Assembly: GCF_008253865.1 (NCBI RefSeq)
Contig: NZ_CP042331.1
Span: 744,001-808,000 of the forward strand
Length of the DNA stretch: 64,000 bases
Source of the DNA: Bosea sp. F3-2
GTDB taxonomy: Bacteria; Pseudomonadota; Alphaproteobacteria; Rhizobiales; Beijerinckiaceae
Direction of reading: 5' to 3'
Position numbers and translations under genes: made by a program. The notes below the pieces were generated by a model. It worked only from the letters and a program-made list of their open reading frames with translations. It had not been told where the DNA came from and made no database searches. This document shows positions 49,311-57,838 of the stretch, piece by piece. How positions within the stretch are numbered: position 1 is the stretch's first letter; every line of letters starts with the position of its first letter.

Positions 49311-49818
49311 TCAGGTCCGGAGTATCAAAGCACCGCCGAGCAGGACGGCAAGAGCGATCAGCCGCAACCTGCTCGGCCACGGCCTCGCGCAGATCGAGGC
49401 AGTGGATGCGCAGCGTCCCGTCCACCTCAGCCGAGACCGGCAGCTTCCCCGGCTGCAGGCTCATCACGGCGCAGGCTGAGTCACGCGCCAGACCGCTGGG
49501 TATCGTGGAGCGGCAGGTCGCAAAGCCGGGCTGCAGGTCAGGTGTCCGGGCAAAGGCGCGCCGCGCGACGTCGAGTCCCGCGACGACAGATTGCGGCAGG
49601 AAACGAGCCAGGAAACGAGCAAGCCCGACCCATGAGAGCGCCCCACCGGTGGGCCAGAGAATCGTGCTGGTCCAGACGCCCGCGGCACTGGCGACCAGCC
49701 CGGCCGGCAGATCCTTCAGCGCGGGGCCCATCAGGGCGAGCCATAGCAGCAGCAGGCCGAGCCCTCGGGCCAGAAGCGCCGAGAGCGGCGTGTCGTCGGC
49801 TGGGCCCGCCGCCTTCAT
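49311..49818 (-). pseudogene. mrpE: Na+/H+ antiporter subunit E, frameshifted near the C-terminus
   Basis: MrpE is a membrane subunit of the multisubunit Mrp cation/proton antiporter. Residues 1-149 read as MrpE: LARGLGLLLLWLALMG and SVVAGLDVARRAF, then LQPGF and AVMSLQPGKLPVSAEVDGTL ending in RIHCLDLREAVAEQ. After the GAG CAG codons at 49374-49369 this frame leaves the family. In the next frame the sequence continues RLIALAVLLGGALILRT and stops at 49311, which is the expected hydrophobic end. A one-base indel near 49368 therefore breaks the gene. No other Mrp subunit gene is nearby; subunit E alone cannot form the antiporter. Confidence 0.78.
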
Positions 49819-50061
49819 TCCATCCGTCTGCCTCTTCCGGGTGTCCTGCCGGACTGTCGGCGCAAGGTAGCCTTCGCTTCCGCAGGCAACATCAGCCCGA
49901 CGTCTCACTCCTGTGCGCCGCGTCCCATTCTCGCCGCGGCTGCTGGCCGTGGCGGGGGCGATATGCGCAGGATGGCACTCCGCGCCGCTCTCCGGAAAAC
50001 ACATGAAACAGCCACGGCTTTCGCCACGACGTGCGCTCTGTCCCGCCGGGCTGTCGCGCCC

Positions 50062-51801
50062 ATGATCATCGAGCCGCGCAATGGCGACGCCGAAGACGAT
50101 GCCAGCAGCACCAAGAAGCGCTCGCTGATCGCGATCGCCGGCAGCCTGCTCGGCGAGATCAGTCTGCCGAAGCTTGCCCTCGCCTGGGTGCTCGGCGCCC
50201 TGCTGCCGAGCCTGTTGCTGGGTGTGGCTCCGCTGGTCATGACCGCCTGGGTCGCGTCGGTATCGGGCCGCGTGATGGCGCTGGCCGGGATCGGCTCCCT
50301 CGTCTTGCTCGTGCTCGTCGGAATCGTCGGCTGGTTTGGCTTCCGGCCGCTATTCCGCATGGCGGAAAGGAGCTTCTGGTCGTTGAACGCTCTGGTGGTC
50401 CAGCCCGGCTACGCGGTCTGTCGCGAAGGGCTGCAACATCTCGCCGAAAGCTTCATTTCCGTTGGCGCCGACCCCGACAAGCGCGCGCGATTGCGGGCTG
50501 GCAGCGCGATCGGAGCAGGGCTTCTGGGTTGCGCCGTTGCCGGCGGGGTCTTCGCCCTGGTCTGGCCAGCGACGCGCTGGTCGGGCGGCTTCGCCGACTT
50601 CATCGATCCGTTGCGGCTTGTCGTCCCGGCTCTCGCAAATGCCGTCGCGCTGATGTCGCTCTATCTGGCGGTGGCCTCGCTGCTCTGGGGCATGGCCGAC
50701 GGTCTGATGGACCAGCCACGCGATCTCGGAAGCTTCGACACCGCGCCGGCCTCAGCGCGCCGATGGCGCGTCGCCCATCTCTCCGACGTCCATGTCGTCG
50801 GCGAGCGTTATGGCTTCCGGATCGAAAGCGGGCGCGCCGGACCGCGCGGCAACGAACGTTTCCTGCAGGTGCTCGACAGTCTGGCGGAGATCCACGCGCG
50901 CGAGCCGCTCGACCTGCTGCTGATCACCGGCGACATGACCGATGCCGGGCGCTCGGCCGAGTGGGCCGAATTCCTCGACGCGATGCAGCGGCATCCCGCC
51001 CTCGCCTCGCGCTGCCTGATCCTGCCCGGCAATCACGACGTCAACATCGTCGACCGCGCCAATCCCGCTCGGCTCGAGCTGCCGGGCAGCCCGGGCAAGC
51101 GCCTGCGCCAGATGCGCACGCTCTCGGCCATGGCGGCTGTGCAGGGGCAACGCGTGCAGGTCTTCGACCAGAGTCGGACCCGGCTCGCCGGCAGCCTCGC
51201 CGCCGCGCTGGAGCCGCATCGCGAGAAGATCGCCGCCTTCGCCGATGCGGGTGGCCTGCGCCTGTCGGCCGGGCTTTCCGCGATCTGGGCTGATGCCTTT
51301 CCCATGGTGTTGCCGCCGGCGGAACCGGACGGGCTCGGCGTCATCCTGTTGAATTCGAATGCGGAGGCGCATTTCTCCTTCACCAATGCGCTCGGCCTCG
51401 TCGCCGAGGAGGATATGCAGGCCGTGCTCGCCGCGGCCCGCGAATTCCCGCAGGCACGCTGGATCCTGGCGCTGCATCACCATCCGATCGAATACCCGAA
51501 ACCGGCGAAAGCCTTTTCGGAACGCATCGGCACCGCGCTGATCAACGGCAGCCGCCTGCTGCGGCTATTGCGGCCGATCGCGGCCCGGATGGTCGCGATG
51601 CACGGCCACCGCCATGTCGACTGGATCGGCCGCTGCGGCGCCTTGAAGATCGTCTCCGCGCCCTCGCCCGTCATGGAGGGAACGGATGCCGAGCCGACCT
51701 GCTTCTACATCCACACGCTGGCGGCGGCGCCCGATGGGATCGCGCTGCTGGAGCCACAGCGCGTCGTGATCGAGCCCATGCCGCCCGTCGTCACCGTGTG
51801 A
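50062..51801 (+). CDS. Membrane-anchored metallophosphoesterase
   Basis: The 579-residue protein has an N-terminal membrane part with about five hydrophobic segments (for example KLALAWVLGALLPSLLLGVA and VMALAGIGSLVLLVLVGIVG). A calcineurin-like phosphoesterase domain follows from about 235 with all dinuclear metal motifs: HLSDVHV, LLITGDMTD, LPGNHDVN, LHHHP and MHGHRH. The substrate could be a phosphodiester or lipid head group. I use the ATG at 50062; in-frame starts at 49963 and 49972 would add about 30 residues. It ends 11 nt inside the AI-2E-type permease gene on the other strand. Confidence 0.88.
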   Translation: MIIEPRNGDAEDDASSTKKRSLIAIAGSLLGEISLPKLALAWVLGALLPSLLLGVAPLVMTAWVASVSGRVMALAGIGSLVLLVLVGIVGWFGFRPLFRMAERSFWSLNALVVQPGYAVCREGLQHLAESFISVGADPDKRARLRAGSAIGAGLLGCAVAGGVFALVWPATRWSGGFADFIDPLRLVVPALANAVALMSLYLAVASLLWGMADGLMDQPRDLGSFDTAPASARRWRVAHLSDVHVVGERYGFRIESGRAGPRGNERFLQVLDSLAEIHAREPLDLLLITGDMTDAGRSAEWAEFLDAMQRHPALASRCLILPGNHDVNIVDRANPARLELPGSPGKRLRQMRTLSAMAAVQGQRVQVFDQSRTRLAGSLAAALEPHREKIAAFADAGGLRLSAGLSAIWADAFPMVLPPAEPDGLGVILLNSNAEAHFSFTNALGLVAEEDMQAVLAAAREFPQARWILALHHHPIEYPKPAKAFSERIGTALINGSRLLRLLRPIAARMVAMHGHRHVDWIGRCGALKIVSAPSPVMEGTDAEPTCFYIHTLAAAPDGIALLEPQRVVIEPMPPVVTV

Positions 51802-52849
51802 CAGACGGGCCCTCCGCGACCTTCTCGTCCTTCTGCGGCGAGCCGAAGATTTCGGCGAGCCACAGGCTCGACGGATGCAGGGCGCAGAAGGTGAGGAAGG
51901 CGATGGTGATCGGCACGCCGATGAAGGCGCCGAACACGCCCCAGAGATAGCTCCAGAAGAAGACCGAGAACAGCACCGTCGCCGGCGAGATCGAGAGTGC
52001 GCTGCCGGCGACCCGCGGCTCAACATAGCTGCCGACGACAAACTGGATCAGGTTGAGGCAGGCGAAGACCGCGACCACCGCCTGCCAGGAGCCGAATTGC
52101 GTCATCGCGAACAGCGTCGGGAAGACGGTGGCGACGAGCGGCCCGATGAAGGGGATGTAGTTCAGCGAGAAGGCGATAAAGCCCCATTCCTCGGCGAGCT
52201 GCAGCCCGACCGCCTTGGCGAAGACCCAGACCAGCAGGCCGGTGATCACGCTCATCAGCGTCCGAACGAGCATGTAGCGGCGGATCTTGGTGGCGGTCGC
52301 CATGCTGCCGCGCAGCAGCAACTCGCCGGTCGTGCGGTTGCGCATGCCCCGAAGCTTGCGGCCGAAATCATCGACCTCGAGCAGGCCGAGGAAGACATAG
52401 ACCAACACGACCAGCCAGAAGCTCATCGTGCTGTTGAGCCGGCCGGTGATCGTCTGCGCTGTGCGCAGCATCCAGCCGACGCTGAAATTCTCCGACCAGG
52501 CCCCGGCGACGGCGATGCCGTGGCCTTCGAGCCAGAGCGTGATCTGGTCGTAGAAGGACTGGAAGCGGGCGGCGTCGCTGACGATCCAGCGCCCGACGCG
52601 GCCGAAGGCCCAGACGATCAGGGAGCCGAAGGCGACGAAGGCCACGACCATGACGACGACGCTGATGGCCAGCGCCAGCAGTCGCGGCAGGACGCTCTGG
52701 AGCGCCTTCTGCAGCGGCCAGACCAGCGCGATGATGAACAATGCGAAGGCGACCGGGGCGAAGACCGAACTCGCGATCGACAGCGCCGCGACGACCAGGA
52801 TCGTGGCAACCACGACCTGGGCTGCCTGATGAATGCCGCCACTCGTCAT
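51791..52849 (-). CDS. AI-2E (TqsA/PerM) family permease
   Basis: This 352-residue inner-membrane protein of the AI-2 exporter/PerM superfamily has about eight membrane segments. The family's conserved region is AEEWGFIAFSLNYIPFIGPL (about 221-240), followed by a last helix pair with LWGVFGAFIGVPITIAFL. Members export signalling or small molecules or act as Na+/H+ antiporters; substrate unknown. ATG 52849 is used; a TTG at 52861 would add four residues. It follows the patatin gene by about 65 bp and may be the last gene of the long minus-strand operon. It converges with the phosphoesterase gene (11 nt overlap). Confidence 0.87.
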   Translation of the reverse strand: MTSGGIHQAAQVVVATILVVAALSIASSVFAPVAFALFIIALVWPLQKALQSVLPRLLALAISVVVMVVAFVAFGSLIVWAFGRVGRWIVSDAARFQSFYDQITLWLEGHGIAVAGAWSENFSVGWMLRTAQTITGRLNSTMSFWLVVLVYVFLGLLEVDDFGRKLRGMRNRTTGELLLRGSMATATKIRRYMLVRTLMSVITGLLVWVFAKAVGLQLAEEWGFIAFSLNYIPFIGPLVATVFPTLFAMTQFGSWQAVVAVFACLNLIQFVVGSYVEPRVAGSALSISPATVLFSVFFWSYLWGVFGAFIGVPITIAFLTFCALHPSSLWLAEIFGSPQKDEKVAEGPSVTR

Positions 52850-52914
52850 CGGGCGGCCCAATTCCGCATCCGAAGCTCCGCCGACGCAGCTCGATCCTTC
52901 AGCAAAAGCACCCG

Positions 52915-53988
52915 TCAGACCCCCTTTGTGAATTCGGCGAGATCGAGCGTCGAGCGCTTTCCGATTTCGTCGCGATGCGCCCGGTAGAATGTCTCGGCGG
53001 AGCGCCTGCCCTCGTCATGGAGCATCGTCAGGAACTCCCATTCTGCATTCAGCTTGGAAGAGTAGCCGAGCTCGGTCATGGCGTCGCTGGCGATGCGGTG
53101 GATCCGCATGCGCGCCCAGCGGGCGCCCTCGCCCGAGCCGGACACGGCTTCGCGCTGCAGGAGCGCCAGCATGCGCAGCTCCTTCAGCAGCACCGCATTG
53201 AAGGAGACCTCGTTGAGGCGGTTCAGGATGTCCCGCGCCGTCCGCGGCGTGCCCGGCCGCTCGACCGGGTTGATCTGGACGAGGATCGTGTCGCTCGCGT
53301 TGCTCTCCTCGATCAGCGGGGTCATGGTCGGGTTGCCGGAATAGCCGCCGTCCCAATAGCTCTCGCCGTCGATCTCGACCGCCTGGAACAGGGTCGGCAG
53401 GCAGGCCGAGGCGAGCAGCACCTGAGGCGTGACCTCGGCGTTGCGGAAGACGCGGTTGCGGCCGGTCCGAACGTTCGTCGCGGTGATGAACAGCTTGATC
53501 GGACTCTTCGCGACGGCGTCGAAGTCGATCACCTCGGCAAGGATGTCCGTCAGCGGGTTGGTGCCCATCGGGTTCAGGCTGTAGGGCGAGACGACCCGGG
53601 ACATCATGTCCATGGCGACGAAGAGCGGCGAAGAGTCGAGTGTCCAGCGCCCGAGCAGCACGTCGAGCGGCGAGCGCTGGAACGGGCTGAAGCGTGCCGC
53701 CTCGGAGACCTTCCGCCAGAATTGGTTCAGCGCCTCGCGCGCGCCGTCCCGCCCGCCGGCGACATAGCCGGAAGCCAGGACTGCCGCATTCATCGCGCCG
53801 GCCGAGGTGCCCGATATCGCCTCGATCGTCAGCCAGTCCTCTTCGAGGATCCGGTTCAGCACGCCCCAGGTGAAGGCGCCATGTGCGCCGCCACCCTGCA
53901 AGGCGAGATCGATGTTCAGCGGCTCGCGCCGAGGAGCCGGTCCGCGCTCACCGCCGGTGCGGCTGGAAGGAGAAGGCGCCTTGCTCAC
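52915..53988 (-). CDS. Patatin-like phospholipase
   Basis: This 357-residue protein has the patatin lipid acyl-hydrolase fold with a Ser-Asp dyad. The oxyanion loop is GGGAHG (32-37), the nucleophile Ser62 is in GTSAG, and the catalytic Asp213 is in WDGGYSGNP. It has a polar 24-residue N-terminus and no signal peptide, so it probably acts at the cytoplasmic face of the membrane. All active-site residues are present. The start is GTG with AGGGGTGA upstream. It is 31 bp downstream of the beta-helix membrane protein gene on the same strand. Confidence 0.92.
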   Translation of the reverse strand: MSKAPSPSSRTGGERGPAPRREPLNIDLALQGGGAHGAFTWGVLNRILEEDWLTIEAISGTSAGAMNAAVLASGYVAGGRDGAREALNQFWRKVSEAARFSPFQRSPLDVLLGRWTLDSSPLFVAMDMMSRVVSPYSLNPMGTNPLTDILAEVIDFDAVAKSPIKLFITATNVRTGRNRVFRNAEVTPQVLLASACLPTLFQAVEIDGESYWDGGYSGNPTMTPLIEESNASDTILVQINPVERPGTPRTARDILNRLNEVSFNAVLLKELRMLALLQREAVSGSGEGARWARMRIHRIASDAMTELGYSSKLNAEWEFLTMLHDEGRRSAETFYRAHRDEIGKRSTLDLAEFTKGV

Positions 53989-54019
53989 GATATCACCCCT
54001 GCTGATGGCACCGGCCGCG

Positions 54020-55750
54020 TCACGACGACTTCACCAGCCCCGAGAAGCCCGCGACTGCGAGCAGGCTCAAGGCCCAGCCGACGACCGATTGGAAGTAGAA
54101 ATAGTTGATCGCGACCCGCCCCCCGGGCTTGGTCGGGTTCGGCCGCCAGAAGCTGCGCTGGCCCATGTCCAGCACCGGCAGCAGCGTGTCGAGCGCGTAC
54201 ATCCACGGGCTGAAGGCGGGATAGCTCGAAGCCTCCCAGCGCTGGCGGAAGCAGGCGAGCTGGTTCTGGCCGGGCGCTGCCAGCCCTTGCGACGGCCCAC
54301 TGGCGACCAGCGGCCGCTGCTCGCCTTGCTCAATGCCGCACAAGGTCCATTCCGGCGCGCGCAGCACCACGGCGCTGTTGGGCATCAGCGCGCCCTGGCG
54401 CTCGGCATAGGCGAAGATGGCGACGCCCAGAAGCCAGAAGAAGGCCAGCCAGACGAGGGCGAAAAGCGGTCTGCGGCCATAGCCGAGCGTGATCCCGAGA
54501 ATGCCGTCGGCGACGAAGAGGAGCGCGCGCCAGACCGGGTTCTCCGTCCGCGCCCGGCGGGCCCGGCGCTGGAGCCTCTCCTTGATGACGAGCACGGAGC
54601 GGGCATCCTCGCCATGCCCCATCTCCCGAAAGACCGAGGCGAGCTGCTCATAGGGCTGCGGCCAGAAATCCTCGCCCCAGCGCTGGGGTGTCTGGCGTGC
54701 CAGCCAGTCCAGCCGGCTCGCGGCGTCGACGGGGCCGTCGATGAAGGCGCCGTAGCGGCAGCGGTTGAGCAACAGGTCGCCGGGCTTGGGCCAGCAGGCC
54801 GCCTCGTCATGGATCGTGCCGAGCGAGGCTCCGGTGAGGGCGAGCGTGCCATCCAGCCGCGCCTCGCGGCGCAGGAAGAAGGCGCCGTTGACCGCGCCCC
54901 GGCTCGCTTCGATCGCAGTCTCCCCCGCATTGTCGACGACGGTGCCGGAGCAGTCGAGATCGCCGGCGATGGCCGAACCGGTCAGCCGCACCTCGCCTGT
55001 CACGCGGGTGTTCCGCAGGACAACGCTGCCCTGGCAGGCGATCTCGCCCGCATCGAGCGCCATCCGCTCGAAAGCCGAGACGGTCGCGCCCGCCGCATCG
55101 AGATCGGCGACCAGAACGGCTCCCGACAGGTTGATGCCGCCGCGCAGCGTCGCGCCGCGCAGGAGGACGTTGCGAACCTCGAGGCTGCGGCCCAGCAGCG
55201 CGTAGTCTCCACGGTTGCGGATCGTCGCGCCGTCGCATTGCAGATTTCCGCCGAGGCGCGCCTGGTCGAGATTGACCGCGCCCTCGACCTCGGCCCCGCG
55301 CAGATAGACGCCGCCACGCGCCTCGAGCCGCTCCGCCTGCAGGCCGGGTAGCCGCGAGCCGTCGAGGAAGAGCCGGTTGATGATGGCCGCGCGCAGGATC
55401 GGCGTCGCCTCGAAATGGCAGTCGTTCAGGCCGATGTCGCGAAAGATGCGACAGGCCTCGAGATCGAGTACCTCCGAGATCCAGGCGCCTCGGACGAGCA
55501 CGCCCTTCTCATGCGGCCGGCACCCCGCCTCGCCGCCCAGGATCAAAAAGCGCAGGAAGGCGGCGCGCACCAGCCGGGCCGGGGCCGGCCCCGTAGGCAG
55601 GACGCCGTCCCCCAGCCTGTCGAAAGTGCCGGACTGAAGCCTGGCGACGATTTCCTCCTCCGCCGGAAGCAGAGGCCGGAAATCGTCGAGACGCGCGGTC
55701 GACGCCGCCCAGACGGCGGCCTCTGCGCCCAGGCTCCAGTCGAGGGTCAC
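54020..55750 (-). CDS. Beta-helix-like repeat membrane protein
   Basis: The 576-residue protein has an N-terminal globular part (1-90). About 240 residues of regular repeats of roughly 20 residues follow, related to pentapeptide or bactofilin-like beta-helices (VYLRGAEVEGAVNLDQARLG, VLLRGATLRGGINLSGAVLV, VVLRNTRVTGEVRLTGSAIA). A helical link contains PQPYEQLASVFREMGHGEDA (about 382-401). Two hydrophobic segments lie at about 420-455 and one at about 550-572. Proteins of this layout have been labelled membrane-associated oxidoreductase, but I see no cofactor motif and do not assign a reaction. The GTG start overlaps the DUF1269 stop by 4 nt. Confidence 0.8.
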   Translation of the reverse strand: MTLDWSLGAEAAVWAASTARLDDFRPLLPAEEEIVARLQSGTFDRLGDGVLPTGPAPARLVRAAFLRFLILGGEAGCRPHEKGVLVRGAWISEVLDLEACRIFRDIGLNDCHFEATPILRAAIINRLFLDGSRLPGLQAERLEARGGVYLRGAEVEGAVNLDQARLGGNLQCDGATIRNRGDYALLGRSLEVRNVLLRGATLRGGINLSGAVLVADLDAAGATVSAFERMALDAGEIACQGSVVLRNTRVTGEVRLTGSAIAGDLDCSGTVVDNAGETAIEASRGAVNGAFFLRREARLDGTLALTGASLGTIHDEAACWPKPGDLLLNRCRYGAFIDGPVDAASRLDWLARQTPQRWGEDFWPQPYEQLASVFREMGHGEDARSVLVIKERLQRRARRARTENPVWRALLFVADGILGITLGYGRRPLFALVWLAFFWLLGVAIFAYAERQGALMPNSAVVLRAPEWTLCGIEQGEQRPLVASGPSQGLAAPGQNQLACFRQRWEASSYPAFSPWMYALDTLLPVLDMGQRSFWRPNPTKPGGRVAINYFYFQSVVGWALSLLAVAGFSGLVKSS

Positions 55751-56256
55751 GTCGCCGCTGCTTGCGTGCTCGCCGCGGCAGAGAGGGCTTCGCGCAGCTG
55801 CGCCTCCTTCGTCTCGTCGAAGGAGGTGCTGATCAGCGTGCCGCCGGTGCCCTTGAGATCGGCCAGCACCTTGTCCGTGGTCATCTTGCGGATGAGCAGG
55901 AAGAGGCCCGCCGTGTTCGGCTGGAGCGCCGAGGCGGCATCCTTCATGAACTGGTCGTTGATGCCGATGTCGCTGAACTTGCCGCCCAGCGCGCCCGAGG
56001 CCGCGCCGATCGCGGTGCCGATTAGAGGCGACAGGAAGATGAAGCCGATCAGCGTGCCCCAGAGCGCACCCGAGGCGGCGCCCGTGGCCGTCAGGTTGAT
56101 CATCTGGTTGAGCTTCACGTGACCCTTGTCGTCCTTGACGACGACGACGGCGTCGCCGAGCTCGATCAGGTATTCGCGCTGAAGCGAGAGGACCTTCTGA
56201 CGGACCTCCTCGGCCTTCTGCTCTGTCGGAAAGGCGATGAAGACGAGATCGCTCAT
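55747..56256 (-). CDS. DUF1269 membrane protein
   Basis: This 169-residue protein of the DUF1269 family has an N-terminal alpha/beta part (MSDLVFIAFPTEQKAEEVRQ, then GDAVVVVKDDKGHVKLNQMI). A Gly/Ala-rich hydrophobic hairpin GALWGTLIGFIFLSPLIGTA and IGAASGALGG follows (about 63-92), then DIGINDQFMKDAASALQPNT and AGLFLLIRKMTTDKVLADL. The middle resembles glycine-zipper membrane hairpins. Function unknown; homologues are often stress-induced. It overlaps the M17-like gene and the beta-helix gene by 4 nt each, showing tight coupling. Confidence 0.88.
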   Translation of the reverse strand: MSDLVFIAFPTEQKAEEVRQKVLSLQREYLIELGDAVVVVKDDKGHVKLNQMINLTATGAASGALWGTLIGFIFLSPLIGTAIGAASGALGGKFSDIGINDQFMKDAASALQPNTAGLFLLIRKMTTDKVLADLKGTGGTLISTSFDETKEAQLREALSAAASTQAAAT

Positions 56257-57749
56257 GAGTGCAGCTCCGTTTTCGAGCGGGGAGGAAAGATCGGCTGGCC
56301 CGGCGCCGCTCGCGCCCGGCCGATCAGGAATTCGGCCAGCAATGGAACCGGTCGCCCCGTCGCCCTGCGCATGCGGCCGGCGGTCGAGGCCGTTCCCGAG
56401 ATGTCCAGATGGGCCCAGGGATAGGCCGTGGCGAAGCGGGCCAGATTGGATGCGGCAGCGATCGCATCGGGCGGGCTTTCGGCCTGATCGGCCTCGCCCC
56501 GAACCGTGGTCAACGACAGCTCGTCATCCCAGAGCGGAAGCCGCCAGACGCGATCGCCGGACACCCCGCCGCAGTTCACAAGCTCCGATGCCAGGGCTTC
56601 GTCATTGGCGAAAAGGCCGCTGACGTGGCTGCCGAGCGCCACGACGCAGGCTCGCGTCAATGCCGCGACATCGATGACGCAGCTTGGCGAGAAATGCGCG
56701 GCATAGCAGAGGACATCGCCCAGCAGGGATGGTTCCAGCCCAGTCGATCCGCGGTTGCCCGCCGACCGCGGTCGCCGACCGATGCCACGGGAGAACTCGC
56801 CCTGGCCGGCCACGATCAGGCCCACGACATTCAAGGCAAGGCCGAGCCGCTCCACCGTCCGCATCGCACCCAGAACGCTGCCGATACCGCGCATGTCGCG
56901 GATCGGGGCGCGGTGCAGGCGCTGTTGCTGCTCGGGCAGCGCCTCCAAGGCCGCCATGCCGTTGCCGATCAGGACGATCGGGCGGCCGGTCGCCATGCGA
57001 TGGTCGCTTCTCAGGACGATCAGCCTGCAGTCGCCGCCCGTCACTTGCTCCAGTGCGAGAAAGGTAGCGAGCCCATGGTTCTCGAACTCGCGCCGCCCCA
57101 GAATCTCGATGCTGAAGCCGAACTGGCGCGCCATCGCCTCCGCCGTCCGCGTGACGAAGGCCGGCGTGCACTGATCGGGCGGCAGGTTTCCGAGCTCCTT
57201 GGCAAAGGAGACGCCCTCCCCGATCGCCACGCCTTGCCGGAGCGCCACAACCAGCTCGGACGTCAGCGCCTGCGGCACGAGCAGCATGATGCTGCGCCGT
57301 TCGTCCCGCACGGACCTGTCGGGAAGCCCAAAATCATAGTGACTATCCGCGAGAATCCGCCCTGCCTGCTGCATCCGCCAGCTCAGCGTCCGACGCGGGA
57401 CTTCGTTCTCCGCCAGCGTCACGACAACCTCCGCTGCCGGGTCGTCGTTGAGGGCCCTGGCCACGACGGCGAGCGCTTGGCGATAGGCCCTGTCCGAAAA
57501 GGTCTCCGCCCGTCCGAGGCCGACCAGCAGCAGGCGCTTTGCCGCAACACCGGGCAGCCGCCCGGTGAACAGCGTCGCGCCGACTGCCTCCCCGAGCTCG
57601 CCCTGGGCGAGCTTTGCTGCGAGCCGGCCGGCGGAGCGATCATTGACCGCCCGAGCCGACCCTGTCAGGGGGCCATCGCAAAAGGCGCCCAGGACGAGCA
57701 ACTCGGTCCCGAGTTTCTGAGCTTCTCCGACTGCCGGAATGATCTCCAT
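56253..57749 (-). CDS. Leucyl-aminopeptidase-fold (M17) protein with degenerate active site
   Basis: The 498-residue protein has the length and order of PepA-type aminopeptidases: an N-terminal macro-like domain and NLPPDQCTPAFVTRTAEAMA (about 188-207). Late landmarks are GLFANDEAL, SGDRVWRLPLWDDE and YPWAHLDISGTA. The catalytic parts are changed. The metal-binding GKGxxFDxGG is GNGMAALEA (about 262-270), so Lys and Asp are lost. The NTDAEGRLVL motif is GSTGLEPSLL (about 334-343), so the Asp, Glu and Arg are lost. Only the Asp of RDM (about 285) remains. It is probably a non-enzymatic scaffold or regulator. ATG 57749 gives the family start; a GTG at 57842 overlaps the upstream stop but the extra 31 codons have low GC3. 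Confidence 0.85.
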   Translation of the reverse strand: MEIIPAVGEAQKLGTELLVLGAFCDGPLTGSARAVNDRSAGRLAAKLAQGELGEAVGATLFTGRLPGVAAKRLLLVGLGRAETFSDRAYRQALAVVARALNDDPAAEVVVTLAENEVPRRTLSWRMQQAGRILADSHYDFGLPDRSVRDERRSIMLLVPQALTSELVVALRQGVAIGEGVSFAKELGNLPPDQCTPAFVTRTAEAMARQFGFSIEILGRREFENHGLATFLALEQVTGGDCRLIVLRSDHRMATGRPIVLIGNGMAALEALPEQQQRLHRAPIRDMRGIGSVLGAMRTVERLGLALNVVGLIVAGQGEFSRGIGRRPRSAGNRGSTGLEPSLLGDVLCYAAHFSPSCVIDVAALTRACVVALGSHVSGLFANDEALASELVNCGGVSGDRVWRLPLWDDELSLTTVRGEADQAESPPDAIAAASNLARFATAYPWAHLDISGTASTAGRMRRATGRPVPLLAEFLIGRARAAPGQPIFPPRSKTELHS

Positions 57750-57838
57750 CGATGCTCTCTGCCAGGGAAACATCATATCGGTTGGCCAAATTCTCGAACG
57801 CCCTTGCCCTTTCTCCGCGCCAGAACCTGCCGCTGATG

